A stretch of 64,000 nucleotides of DNA, taken from Daucus carota subsp. sativus. Taxonomy: Eukaryota > Streptophyta > Magnoliopsida > Apiales > Apiaceae. A program made the translations under genes and the position numbers. Position 1 is the first letter of the stretch. The number at the start of each line of letters is the position of its first letter. Positions 12,054 to 25,117 of the stretch are shown in pieces. Below the pieces are notes generated by a model. The model saw nothing but the letters and a program-made list of their open reading frames with translations, was not told the DNA's origin and made no database searches. Location: positions 40,022,796-40,086,795 of the forward strand of contig NC_030386.2 of assembly GCF_001625215.2 (NCBI RefSeq). Reading direction: 5' to 3'.

Positions 12054-14111
12054 ATGGAAGGTGGTTTTCATGTGATGGCTGATCAAGGCGAAAACTGTGA
12101 TATTAGTAATAATAATGGTATTACTGCTGCTAATACTAATAGTAGTGGTGGTCGAGCTATGGAGCAGTTGGATTTGCCTCCTGGATTTAGATTTCATCCG
12201 ACGGACGAGGAAATTATTAATCACTATCTGATTCGGAAGGTCCTCAACTCGAACTTCACTGCAACAGCGGTGGCAGAAGTTGATCTCAATCGTAATGAAC
12301 CATGGGATTTACCAAGTAAGCTATCCACTGCTTCTGAAATTATTATTACAGTATTTATTTATTTATTTATTTGGGATTTTAGTCGTTGAATTATGTGTAT
12401 GGTGATGACTTTATGTATTATCAGATTTTATTGATTTTTAAAGTGCATATTAAGGACTGATCAAGAAATGGTCAATATTTGATTATGAGTGTGTTTATAA
12501 TTTGCAGAGAAAGCAAAGATGGGAGAAAAAGAATGGTACTTCTTTTGCCAGAGAGACAGGAAGTATCCGACGGGGATGAGAACGAATAGGGCAACTGAAT
12601 CCGGTTACTGGAAAGCAACCGGAAAAGATAAGGAGATTTACAGCAAGTCGAGAAAAGGAGGTGGACCTGGCAGCAGCAAGCAACTGGTAGGAATGAAAAA
12701 AACACTGGTTTTTTACAAAGGAAGAGCTCCCAAAGGAGAAAAATTAGATTGGGTCATGCATGAATTTCGACTTGAAGGCAATCTATCTTCTTACAACTTG
12801 CCTAAGCTGGCCAAGGTAAATTTCATTTATTTAGATTATTAAACATACTCATGAGCAAGGTTCGGACTCTCAAACATCCCGTAAACAGAGTGAGAGATAT
12901 CATTGGATGAAGATATGTTTTTTGTTTTAGATTTTGTTGGTATAATTAAATTCAATGAATATGCATCTTATTCTTCTAATCAATCTTTACTTTTACTTTG
13001 ATCATTGCTTTCCTTTTTGGTATCTTGTTCCTTTTCACACTAAACCACTTTTTCTGTTATATGAGGAGGTTATAACTTTTCCGTAATAACAAATTCAGTT
13101 TCTGTTACGTGTAGTGGCAGTCACAACTTCAAATAGATACGTTTCTATCCAAACTGTTCTGGCTATATGTATATCAGTGATTCTAGATTCAAGATGTTAA
13201 GATATCTAGATTCTGTGGAAGTTAACATTGAGCTGATGAGATAGCCTGTCGTCTTGGGTCATGAATTTGATTCTCGCTCACTCTGATCAGATTTATTAGA
13301 TTAATATATTTACTAATTTATATGGCATATTAGCACAATTATTCCAAAATAAAACTTGTATAGGCATTATTATTGATGGTTATGTTTTTCGACATTGCAG
13401 GATGAATGGGTTGTATGTAGGGTTATCCACAGGAACACAGCAGCAGCACTAGTGAAGCCAAGTTCAATGCTGGACCTCACAAGGATGAACTCTTTCGTCG
13501 ACAGTCTATTGGACTCTCCTTCATTGCCACCTCTCATAGACTCTCCTTTCCGGAAAGACGAAAAGCCTATTGCTTCCAACTTCACTAACATCAATAACAC
13601 TACTTCTAGCAGTGTGCAGCATTACAATGCAACATCTCTTGCTCATTATCCAAAACCGACAGCTTTGGCCTCAGATGGAAATACTATCTACTATCGTCAA
13701 CCTCATATGCATCCGCAAAACTACAATCCTACTAGCTTCAATACGAGTACTAATTATTACCAAATGCCAGTATACTCGCAAAATCCATACCATAATCCTT
13801 CAAGTGCCACTCCTGGCAATTTGTTGCACCAGAAAAGGCCTGATCACCATTTGATGCCAAATTTCCCGGGATTGGGCAATTTTACTAATCAAATTCCAGG
13901 TGAGTGGCAGTGCAAGGTGGAGCAATTCTCGACGAATCAATCAATGGTTAGCCAATCTCAAGACACTGGCATCAGCACTGACATGACCACTGACATATCA
14001 TCATCAAAGCAGGAGGAGAATAAAGGCAATATTATTCGACATTTCGATGACACTGAGGATCATTCTGTCATTTGTCCACTTTCAGATTTGGATTCATTCT
14101 GGAAGTACTGA
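12054..14111 (+). CDS. NAC transcription factor, ANAC087/ANAC046-like
   Basis: Three exons, 12054-12315, 12508-12815 and 13401-14111, sum to 1281 bases (426 residues). The NAC DNA-binding domain spans about residues 41-205, with subdomains [69 protein letters not shown] and DEWVVCRV. Intron positions match the common NAC pattern. The C-terminal half is Asn/Ser/Gln-rich and ends SDLDSFWKY, as in the ANAC087/ANAC046 branch, linked in Arabidopsis to programmed cell death and senescence (family knowledge). An unusual Gly/Ser/Lys-rich insertion ([14 protein letters not shown]) lengthens the loop between GKDKEI and LVGMKK. I saw no miR164 target-like string. A second in-frame ATG at 12075 could also serve as start. 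Confidence 0.93.
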
Positions 14112-14717
14112 AGAATAATGCCTAGGAGGGAACCAAAGTACTGGTAGAATCTAATTGTCCTTAAACTTTAATCAAGGATGATTAGTCCAAAAGGGAAGGT
14201 TCATGGCAATGTGATAAATTATTGTTAATTGTAGTTTAACTAATTGGTTAGCAGCAGTAGATGCAGTTAAAACTTAATTATCAGGTTTCATTATCAGATA
14301 ATAGGTACAGTACAACAGAGGGAATAAACTGATTTGATATAGTGTAAATTGACTAATTATACTCTCTTTGATTTCATAATATTATATATGTGTTTCACTG
14401 TTTGTTGATTTTATTGGGCATACATTTCTTTGAACTTAGGTATTATGTGCTTGTCCTTTTGTGCTAAATTATCAGTATGTATTCTTAATGTAACCTGCCG
14501 CTATTCACCTGCCTTGCTATTTTTCAACTAATTAGAAGTCAATCACGAAAAATTATACAATCATTTATGTAATTATTTAATTTTTGATATTAAAATAGAA
14601 CAGTACTGCAGCGAGTATGGAAAAGTGTAACGATTCTCTAAATCATTTGCTTTTAGTGTGATTGTCTGAACTGTCTTCTCAAGACGGCTCATATTATGTT
14701 AAATAATTAGTCCATCA

Positions 14718-14766
<49 letters not shown>

Positions 14767-17340
14767 AGATCATGGTCTATTATTTAAGTTTTTTGTTCTT
14801 TGAAAACAATTAAAAATTTAACACCTGGGCACGCATAATTTATGACCTACCAAGCAGTGTTATGATTATCAACCAAGGGGCCAGGGGGTATAGATTCATA
14901 GAGTTCCTCTTGCCTATGATTAGTTCCAAGATCAAATGTACCTTACTTCCTGTATCTTTATCGAGAACTCAGATAGAAATGACGTTGTGTTTGACGTATA
15001 TATATGATTATGAAAAACCAGGTGGTATATTAAAATAAGGCCGGTGGTTGATGCATAAAGTCTTTGAATGCTCCCTAAATTCATGCATAGTGCAGAAAAG
15101 GAGCAGGTAGATATATGTATTTCAGCGCAAGTTGAGGTACTCTATCTTGAGGAAGACTCGATCTTCTGTCATGTCAGTGTGTCTTGGGGTCTCAGTGAAC
15201 ATGCTACATGGAAAGTAAGGAAGGGTTAATTAATTTAAAATTATAAAATTTGTGATAGATAGAGATTATATATTATTTTTATTATTTGATATTTTGACTT
15301 TTGACAAATCTAAATATCTCGACTGTATATGAGTTATTATTTAAAAAGATTTTTTTATATAAATATTTTTAATCAAAATCAATTCATATAAACTTTTTAT
15401 TAATAACATTTTTATTATACAATTAATATTTTAAATATATATGTTAAAAAAGTAAATGAATAAAAATAGAGAGAATACAAAACATTGACCGGGATTTATA
15501 CAAATGAACTTTATAGATGCGTTTCTTATTATACCTATCGGCTAATTCCGGCAACCATTATTTTTAATAATTTAGTTGTGCATCGAAAATTAATGAATTG
15601 GTAGAAATTAGCACCAAGCAAGTCTATTTCTAAAAAAATATTTAAATCAAGATTAAATGTAACATTAATCTAAAAGATAGTGATTAAAGGTAATTAAGGA
15701 AAGGAACAATACAATAAACAACAAATTCATATAAAGTAAAATTTATTGATGTGATGAATATCTATTTTGATTAAATTCACAGTCGGTTCTTCTTCGTGGA
15801 AGTCGTCTTCTAGAAAATGTTAAACTATTTGGGAGGATTTTTCTTTAGCGGGCTGGCCAATACAAAATAGATTGCTTCGAATTAATCAACCCTTGAAAAC
15901 AATAATCTATAAATATGTTTGTTATAAGAAATTTATGAAAATTAAATCATAATATCAAAATTTATAAAAAAGAGAATCTATAAATTACAGTTCGAGATTT
16001 TTTCTACGGGTGCACATCAAATTCATAATATAATATTATTACATTTAATATCATATTAAAAATAATAATATTATAAAATCAATATTTTATAATTTAAATT
16101 TACGATCTTATTATTAAAAACATTTATTATATATAACTATAGACCTTACTTCTTTCAAAAAAAAAAAACAAAAAAAAAACTATAGACCTTACTAATAAAA
16201 AAATATTTCACGAGTCTATTTATTTATAATCTTAACAAACTTAGCATTACTTGGCACAAGCACAACCGTGTAGATGGGACATGCACTAATGTGGTTTGAG
16301 AAGGAATCGTGGGTCAGTTGTTTATATTCTTTCCGTAGAAAAACACCATCATATTATTCCGGAAACTTAATTGCTCCATTATTTTAAGTAAGGGTATTAT
16401 TAATAATTATTATCCCTTGTATGATCAGCTCAAGCATCCATTCCAAAGAAAGTGACATTGCAGGTCTATTTCTGCCATGTATTTCGCGCGTAGTTCAGTA
16501 TTATCTTAACCAAAAATTTACAAAATTGTCGAACTTTTGTCCTTGTAAAATTGAAAGTTAATATGCTGTTTTTATTAGGAAATTTATAGGAAGAAAGATG
16601 TATATTCATTACCAGCTCTCATCAAGTAAAATGTTCTTTTTTGAGTGATAGAATTAGTTGACAGCTTGTTTCTTACTAAAATATCAATGTTTTAGGACTT
16701 TTGGAGTCGGCTCAAAATCGAAATATTAAAATTTTTAATTGAGCAGATTAAATTTTAGTTAAATCTATAGGTTTTAAAATTTTCTAATCATAAATGATAA
16801 ATTTAAATATTTTCATTAAAACATATCTTATCCATAATTCTCATTTTTCACAGTTATCCATAGATTATAATTTATTTATAAATTATTTTTATTTTTATTA
16901 TTATATTTTTACCAACTCATAAATTATTAATAAATCAAGACTATCTAAATAAATATTTTAAATAATATTAAATTATAATTTATAATTTTAAACCGTCAAA
17001 CGGCTCTTAGTAAGATACCTATATATTCTCCTAGTATATTATTTTTCTTTTTTTGAGCGGACTGACTCAGCAAAAATTATTATCATCACAACGACAACCA
17101 ATTTATTTTTTTTAAGCACAACGACATCCAGTTTCAATTTAATGTAGCCCAATAGTAAAATACAATAAAACCGTTACAAGCCCACAATGTCTTATAACAA
17201 AGCCCATCAAGAGTAAAGGTAAGCACATACTCCCCTGGTCCAAAACATGAACTCTTGAAAATATTTGGGCTTCCTCCGACCCGGTCCACTTAACCACTTC
17301 TCCCTCTTCCCTTCCGGAGCACCATCAACACCTCCCTGAT
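14112..17340. other. AT-rich intergenic stretch
   Basis: Holds the NAC 3' UTR just after 14112 and a (TA)n microsatellite at about 14726-14759. A short direct duplication, ctatagaccttact, occurs near 16138 and 16182 around an A-rich run. No gene or complete transposon was recognised. The last few hundred bases are probably the promoter of the U11/U12-65K gene. Confidence 0.5.
14726..14759. repeat. (TA)n microsatellite
   Basis: About 17 uninterrupted AT/TA units after a run of A, in intergenic DNA. Confidence 0.95.
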
Positions 17341-17623
17341 CATCTCCACTAGAATCACCCTGCTAGTAATATTGTAAGCTCGTTGTCTGTTTTATGTTTT
17401 TTTTTGCTCTCAAGGTGTTTGTTTAAATGTCTGAAAGAAATTTTCTTGATTTTCTCTTAAGTTCCTATCTTTAGCATGCCCATTAAGTCTTTCTCTGTAA
17501 TTTATGTCGGCTTTGATTAATTAGTCTGTTGTGAGTAGTTTAATATGTTTTTTTATCGTTTCTTGAATCTTGATAATAGTTGGTTATGGTACAAGTAGGT
17601 TGAAGAATTCTGGTTGTTGCTTA

Positions 17624-20600
17624 ATGTCTGGTGTTCCTCCTGCTCAATTATTTGTTCCACAAGCGCCGCAAAATTATGGGTATCAAGGGGTGGTGGAAGT
17701 GCAGCCAATGCAGAAGGCTGCAGAGGATGGAGTAGCTACACTTTTGATACGTCACCTCCCGGAAGCTGTTCCTAATGACACCTTGCATAGGCTGTTTTCG
17801 TATTATGGTGCTTCTGCTGTCCGTTCGTGCACTAGTGGCAGGTATTGCAGGAGGTTTAAATACTGTTTTCTAGTGTGGTTCTAGTGGCCTTGTTTCTGAC
17901 TTGGTATGTATTTTGTTGTGTATAATTTTCATCAGCAGTTTGTTACTGTTGTTATCATATGAGTTTTACCAGATGCTCTTGCCATTGTTCTACCCATTGA
18001 CCCTCCTATATAGCAAGAATATGTATTTCACTGTTGTATAAATCGGTCCCACTCAGTTTGCTAATTAATCTGATGACCTTGACATACCATGCTTGCCACA
18101 ATCTTTAAGTTCATGGTATCGGAGATTTTGGTAGCTTAGCTTGATGTGCTATGACAGGTATAAAAATATGAGATTTTCTATATGCGGAGATTTTATACAT
18201 ATGAGATGTATAAAAAATTAAAAATATAGTTATATATCCGGAGTGTAAACTTGTATGTGCTTTGTTTGTTTTCTTCTGTATAATTCTTTCTATCTTTTTT
18301 GAGGTGCTATCAGCTATGACAGGTGGTTGTGTTTCATTATAGTTTATATGAATTTGGAAATTTCAAATTTTCAGATTAAGGAACTGTGCTTTTGTGGATT
18401 TTACAAACGAGGCTTTGGCACTTCAAGCACTACGCCAATTGAATGGGTACATTCTCCCTCCATATCTTGTTAAGATAGATATCAATATGCTTCAAATATA
18501 TAAATATATGATATCTCTATAGCTTTTATATAGTCAGTCTTGTTTTATTTTGTATTGATTGGTTGAGGTGAATGAATTGGGGAGGGAATGAAATGCGTAC
18601 TATATTGCGGGTCAATGTTTTTTTTTGTTGCATTCCTTCTTCCAACATATTCTTAACAATCTAAATTAGACCTTAAATCCACCAATTTTTGAAGGAATTC
18701 TCTATTCTCCTTTCTTACTCAATTCCCTTGCAACTACTATGATGATTAATTTTCACACTTCCCTTACCTTTTTTGATTATCCTTGAATTTTGTGCACAGT
18801 TTTCATCCCCTATTCCATCCTCTCTAATCCAACTGAGCAGTTATGTTTCACTTGCTTTTTTTTATCATTACATGAATTTTATTCCTTGTCACCAGTGTTT
18901 TTAAACTATTTTCTGACAATAATTTGGTCAGATTGCGGTTTCTTGGTAAAGTCTTGTCAGTGGAGAGAGCTAGCAGACCAACAGAGAATAGCAAAAATCA
19001 GTGTGAAACTCAGGTAAAGAAGGAGTCCACATCTTCAACGAATGATGCTCCCCTTGGGAAAGATCCATGTGCGGAAGCCAAGATAGGCTCCTTACTTGGT
19101 AGTGAACCCATAGCTGAAAGACTTGGCGTTGACTACCCATTTCCTCCTCATCTTGAGTATGTTCTTTTTTGCACTATAACTTGTGCTTGAAAGTTGTTTG
19201 TTAATATAAATGGCTGGAAACAGACCCCCTCAAATGCTAGAATACATATAATCAGTCTACTTTTTCATAATTATCCAGGCATGTAACTCTGATAATTATT
19301 ATGCACTACGATAGTTTTTCATTACCAATTTACAGACCAAGCTAATATCATAATGTTACAGATTGAAAGAGGCAATTGCAATCTATGAAAAAAGAGGCCA
19401 TAATAATAAAATGATTTTTTAATGTAAAACCTTTGATGTTTGTAACAATATTCAGTCTGCATCATATATATCTCTGATAAATTCTTACAACTTTCCCAAG
19501 GCAATATATCCAGTGGGCATGTTGGTAGACGTGATAAGTGAAGAGAGTCTAATGCAAAGTCCCAATAAGCGTTAATTAATTAAATAGTTGGTGTCTACTT
19601 TCGGAGGTTGGGAAATTTTTCTGACCCATGATTGTAAAAAGTTGAGAGTTGGTGATTGTGATATTGTAGAATGGAATTTATGGGCTTTGAATAGTAACAA
19701 ATTGGAGAAACTACACAAGGACTTTTCTGATGCAGTAGGAAAATTAAATGCATAATTTAAATATGCGATACATGCTCCCTGTTGAAGGAAGTAAGGCACA
19801 GACACCACTGAGTCGCTAACATGCAGAATTAAGATACATCTGGCTCATGATTATCACTTTGTCCAGTTTCTTTTTTAGTTTTAATAAGATACTTCGATTA
19901 AAGGTCTGCGTTTAGCTTGCTAATGTAGCTTCATTGCAGGTATGCATACCCTCCACCAGATGGAAATATACTTACTAACATTGTAAATGCGCTTATTGCT
20001 GTTCCTCGATTCTACACGCAGGTAAACTGTATTTTCATAGTCTCTTTTGGAAGTAATTAAAAATCCCATTTACTTATATCTTTTTCCCATTCTGCTGCAA
20101 CCTTGGATATATAATCATCCAGTAACCTAGCAATTTATTGGTATTCACAAGTGTGTTCTTTGTGCACTGTTCGCACATATTTTGCAGGTGTTGCACCTGA
20201 TGAACAAAATGAATATTCCAGCTCCATTTCGTATGGCATTGCCCACTCCACCTCTACCACCTTCAGTACCCGAGCCTCTCCCACCTCCACCACCTCCACT
20301 ACCACCTGCCATACCTGAGAATACAAAATTGTCATATCTTTCAAGTGGTGAATCAGAGATGGAGTCTTCAGAAGAGGTACTAATTTAGGTTCAGCATCTT
20401 TCATGCATTGTTACATCACTCATACCTTCATGCGGTGCTTATTTCTAAGGATATTTGACTACCATATTATATTTATAGAATTTACCAATCAGGTTCTCTT
20501 AATAATGATATATACCTAATCGAGTAATCGTACTTATCTTTGACGTTTAAAATTGTGTAAGATAGAAGTTACGTGACCTGTTAACATTGTATTTTCTTGT

Positions 20601-21924
20601 TTTTCAGTCAGAATGGCCTTTTTTGCTTTGGTTGTATTAGATAAATCATGTATAACATTTGCAGGAGGCTGGCGATACAGAACACCGTAAAGGAGTGTTA
20701 AAAACAGTGAAACGGAAGCGTAAGCGCAACAAGAGAGAAGATATTGTTGGCCCTGCAGTTGACAAGGATGTGGATCATGAGGCTGTTGGGTTGAAACAAG
20801 CTACCCTAACTGCGAAAGAGATTCCAATGATTAAAAAGAACAACCCTGTCCTACAGGTTATTGTTTAGTCTGTATTCTTTATAACTAATCGTGATTAATG
20901 ATTATTTTTCCTTTTACTTTTTTCTGATGCTGTTTGATTAATTTGCAGATCAAAATAACACCTAGACAAATTCAAAATGACGAAACAGCGAAAGAAGTAG
21001 AGTCTGAAGAAAATAATTTTCCCAAACAATGTGCAAGTTTGGAAGAACTGGAAAAAGGAAAGTTGCCTCCTGAAGAAATCCTTTCACTTCCAATGTTCAA
21101 GGTACTAATTAAACTATACATTACCTTAAAAAAATATAGTTAAGTGCTGAGTATATTGCTATTAGGAAAAAAGTGAAAGAAATACTTATAGTTGAAATCA
21201 GTGTGGTAGTTTCTTATTGCTGAAACCTTCGACACCATAATTCCTCTGAAGTACTTAGATATTGCCTAGTTACACTCCACTTTATCTATATCAAGGTCAG
21301 CCCAAAAGTGTTAGCAAATTCATATACATTTGTTATGGACTTTTTACTTACAATAGTCCTAAAGACTCTCATTCTAATCGATGTGGGATGTTACAAACAC
21401 TCCACCTTATTGGTTCGATGTCCTCGTCGAGCCCACAGAAAAACTTATGAAACCCGGTTAGTGCCATTGCCTATGCACTTCCGCCCGGGTAGATCTCTGA
21501 TACCATTTATAACATCCAAGCCCACAACCGAGTCCTTGTCGAGCCCATAGAAAAATTTACCAAACCAGTGCAATGCCCGCTGCATCTCCGGCCGGGCAGA
21601 ACTTTGATACAATTTATAATATCCAAGCCCACAATCGAATGCATAAGTCAGTCCAAAAGTGCTAGCAAATTGGTATACATTACTTATGAACTTTTTCTTT
21701 AAAAAGCCCCCAAACACTCTTTCTAATTGATGTAGGATGTTACATTGCATGCATACATACATTATGACCAGTTTTGGTCTTTGGCAGGTTTTTAGGTTAT
21801 GTATGCACGTGCCTTCGATTTTCATCTATTATTATCTACTACCGGAATATTGTCATAGATGGGTAGTTTGTAAATTTTAATAGTTGATATGCACGCAAAA
21901 TATATCTCAATCGGATAAATGGGA

Positions 21925-21958
<34 letters not shown>

Positions 21959-24353
21959 GTGTTTCCTCTATAATTTTATTTACCTTGTCAATGCCGGAAA
22001 TCTTATTAATTAGGTATTTCTTGGATAAGTATAAGTACCTAATTAATGCCGAGAATTCTTTCTTGAAAGATTCTTTTAGCAAGTTCCTGTTTCTAGTGTT
22101 GTTGTTTGTTTAGCCTGCTGTTGTTTAAAATAGTTTCCCTCGGATATTTTAAAAATAATGATGACCACATAATATTGCAACATTTAAATTTGGTTGATGG
22201 GAGAAACTTGTTTTGGTTAAGAGTGAGCTTTTTATGAGGCAGCTATCTGGGTTTTATGCAGAACTATAAAGCTGGGAACCCGACTAACGTGTTGTACATA
22301 AAAAACTTGTCAAAAGATGTGGTTGCTGATGACTTTTACTTCATATTCGGTAAGCTCATGGTGGTGTATGGTTGATTAAGTGGCTTATCGAGAGTATTGC
22401 TGGAGTCATAAATAATACACGTCAGAACTGTGATGCAGGTGCTTTTTTCGAGAGCATTGCTGGAGCTAAATCAGATCTGAGCATCAAACTAATGCAGGTT
22501 AGTTTGATTTAGTTTTTGAGTTTAATGTATATATCTGTCCTCTTCCATCAATTGTATGATACAATAAAAAAAAGTAAAATTCTAACTTTGGCAAAGCAAT
22601 GATTTCCCTATGTAACTTGAAAGGCGAGGCAACTCTCATGACTAAGAAATAGGATTGTTGGCTGGTCACATATTGTTGTAGACATTGGATTGGAAGTACC
22701 TCATAACCTATGTCATGGCAGTGGGGATGGGCAGTGTTATTCTGGGTACTAGGTGCAAAATGAGGAGATGCCTCTTTGAACTGAGGCACATGATTCATAA
22801 AACTTTTTAAAAAAATTAATCGAACAAGTAGTTTTGACAACTTTAATAACCGGACAAGATTACCAACTTTAAGGTTTTGAAAGTAGATTAGGTTTCCTTC
22901 AACAGCCATATAAGATCAAGAGTAGCCAAATCTAACCAACTTTTATAACAATTATTATCGATTCCAGATTAAAGTTACCTAGTCGCTAACGGATTTGATA
23001 TAAATATGTTTCCTTTCTACTTTTCAGGAGGGAAGAATGAGGGGTCAAGCTTTTCTCACATTCCCTTCTATCGAACTTGCCCATCATGCACTGGTATGTA
23101 TCTCGTTATATATTGTAATTAAACCAGATATGCATGCTAGAGATATCTAATATTTATAGATATCTTTTACTTTCATTTTTTTTTCCAGCTTGCAGTAGGT
23201 ATAGTATGTCATATATTATTTAATAGATCCTTGGTCATTTTGGCCAAACAATGCAAGCTTTTAGAAGGGTTTACTTGTTAGTTATAGCAGTAAAAAGAGG
23301 GTTTAATATCAACGCAAAATATCTCACCTAGTTACCCGATCTCTACGTGGACTTATTTAAGCACTTAAATCACTGGATATGTCACTCTGTTAAGTTTTTG
23401 GAAAAAAAGAATTGGAGTTTTTTTTTTGTTTAATAGATTAGTTTTAGACGGAGGCAATTGGGGTTTTTTGGTTTGATCGCTGTGAATCATGTACAAGAAG
23501 AAATTAAGGTCGAAGGTGTTAAGAGAGGATTAAAGCAAACATATTTTCTATGTGTATATATGTGTTTTATACGTGCCTGGGCATGTATAATTGTGATTAT
23601 TATCATTATATGAGCCACATGTAGTATACTTACTCATGACTAGGATTCTGTTAAGTTTTCTATCAATAAATATTCCAAGATTTAAGCTGGTGATATTTAT
23701 AATTATTTGAGTGTTAAAAATGAGTCCCCTGGAGAAGATCAGGATTCAGGGAGCTAGGTTAGATATTTTAACGAGAACGATGACCCCTTTGATATAAAAC
23801 CCGAAAAGGGAAGGGGAAATTAAGAAAATTTTAAGTCTTATGATTAGTATGTCAGGATATATGATAATGTGCAAGTCAATTAGTTACACCTTTAAAAATT
23901 ATGGAGACATAGCAGATATACGTATCGACCAAAGCAGTAAAAACTATTCTTGTACTATGTAGTGATAGAATCCTGTTCAATAAGGTTCCGTAACCTCTTA
24001 CTGTATCTCTTCATCTATTTGCTGGTACATTTTAGTGGAGACTCATTTATCTTGCAGCATCTTGTACCGAAATTTGGAATTTTGATGACTATTTATGCCT
24101 TACTTTTTGGGAAACATTAGTTTCATGTTTACAATGCATAATTATTGCTCATTTAATATACTTGGACCGTGTAACAATTAAGTCGCAAGTTCTATTTGCG
24201 AGTAAAATTTAGATATACATAATCTTCATCTTGCATTACATGAACCTGTCTTTTAATATTTACTTTTCACTGCAGAACTTGGTAAATGGATATGTGTACA
24301 AAGGCAAGCCAATGATCATTCAGTTTGGCCGGAATGCTTCAGCTGCTAAATAA
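17624..24353 (+). CDS. U11/U12 snRNP 65-kDa protein (RNPC3 homologue)
   Basis: Eleven coding exons: 17624-17841, 18375-18446, 18932-19156, 19940-20021, 20188-20376, 20665-20856, 20949-21101, 22262-22349, 22439-22497, 23028-23093 and 24276-24353. Total 1422 bases, 473 residues. RRM1 has RNP2 at LLIRHL (about 40-45) and RNP1 at NCAFVDF (about 76-82). A proline-rich segment follows RYAYPPPDGN and VPRFYTQVLHLMNKMN. A Lys/Arg-rich linker leads to RRM2, with VLYIKNL (about 387) and RGQAFLTF, ending NASAAK. This layout is that of the 65K protein that bridges U11 and U12 snRNPs in the minor spliceosome. The start chosen is MSGVPPAQ; the frame extends 18 codons further up but probably crosses a leader acceptor. 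Intron 7 holds a TRIM fossil, and a piece of exon 9 is duplicated in intron 8. Confidence 0.92.
21265..21744 (-). mobile_element. TRIM-type miniature LTR element (fossil)
   Basis: Lies within intron 7 of the 65K gene, in reverse orientation. Two related direct repeats of roughly 130 bp, both starting TGTAACATCC in element orientation, flank a short interior. The interior carries TGGTATCAGAG, the usual primer-binding site complementary to initiator tRNA-Met, and a repeated leader piece. There is no coding capacity, as is normal for TRIMs. The two ends have drifted clearly apart, so the insertion is old and the element is degraded. Boundaries are approximate. Confidence 0.65.
21927..21957. repeat. 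(TG)n microsatellite
   Basis: About 14 uninterrupted TG units within intron 7 of the 65K gene. Confidence 0.95.
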
Positions 24354-25117
24354 AAATGTACCGACTAATATCACTTGTGAAACTATGGCGTGAACTTGAG
24401 AGTGATTGTGGTCTTCTAGAAAGGTTGAGAAAGCTGTTTCTAGCTGGATTTTTCTACTTCATGAAGCAAATGCCATGAATACAACCTGCACTTCCATCCG
24501 AATACATGACTACAATGGAAACCTATATATTGTAGTACTACCATTTTGGATGAGTATACACAGTTTCGAATTTCAAGAGTTAGAAGGAATATCATAGCAT
24601 ATAGGATAACTAACAAGTAGCAACATGACCAAAAAAAATGTTCATTAGTTTCAAGTATACTTTCTTTCATTTGCTTACAATCTACGTAGGCTATTTTTTC
24701 TGAGCCTCTCCACTGATGTACCGTACTCGACTCCTTGTAGCATTAATGGATGCAAAAGCATCGGTGATTATATAGCTGCTGATTGTCATTCATATAGTTC
24801 TGCTTATTCTGTATCAAGTTTTTGTATGGCTTGCTTGCAAATTCTACATTGTTTCATCGTGCTCTCAATCAAGTTAATACAATTACACATCATTAGCGAA
24901 TAATAGAAAAGATTACTGGCTCTTTAACTTGGCTTGAGTTGCATTTTTCACTTGAATATCTTCATTGGCACTTTACTTTGGTTGGTAAGCACAAGAAGTT
25001 GTTCTTTTGCGTATATCTGGAATTACACAATCTTCTGGACCAAAGATTTAAACTTTCAACGTCTGTTTCCAACTGGGGCAGAGGGGATGAGGCACCGCGG
25101 CACTGCCCCTTAGGCCG
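24354..25117. other. Convergent intergenic region between 65K and permease 1
   Basis: Contains the 3' UTRs of the plus-strand 65K gene and the minus-strand permease, which end toward each other about 760 bases apart. No further gene is supported; the short frames on both strands overlap each other without domain features. Confidence 0.6.

Noticed and set aside
13860-13960. Possible miR164 target site in the NAC gene
   Set aside because: The segment ggtggagcaattctcgac lacks the tgcccTGCTTCTCCA core needed for pairing. The protein also belongs to a branch not usually under miR164 control.
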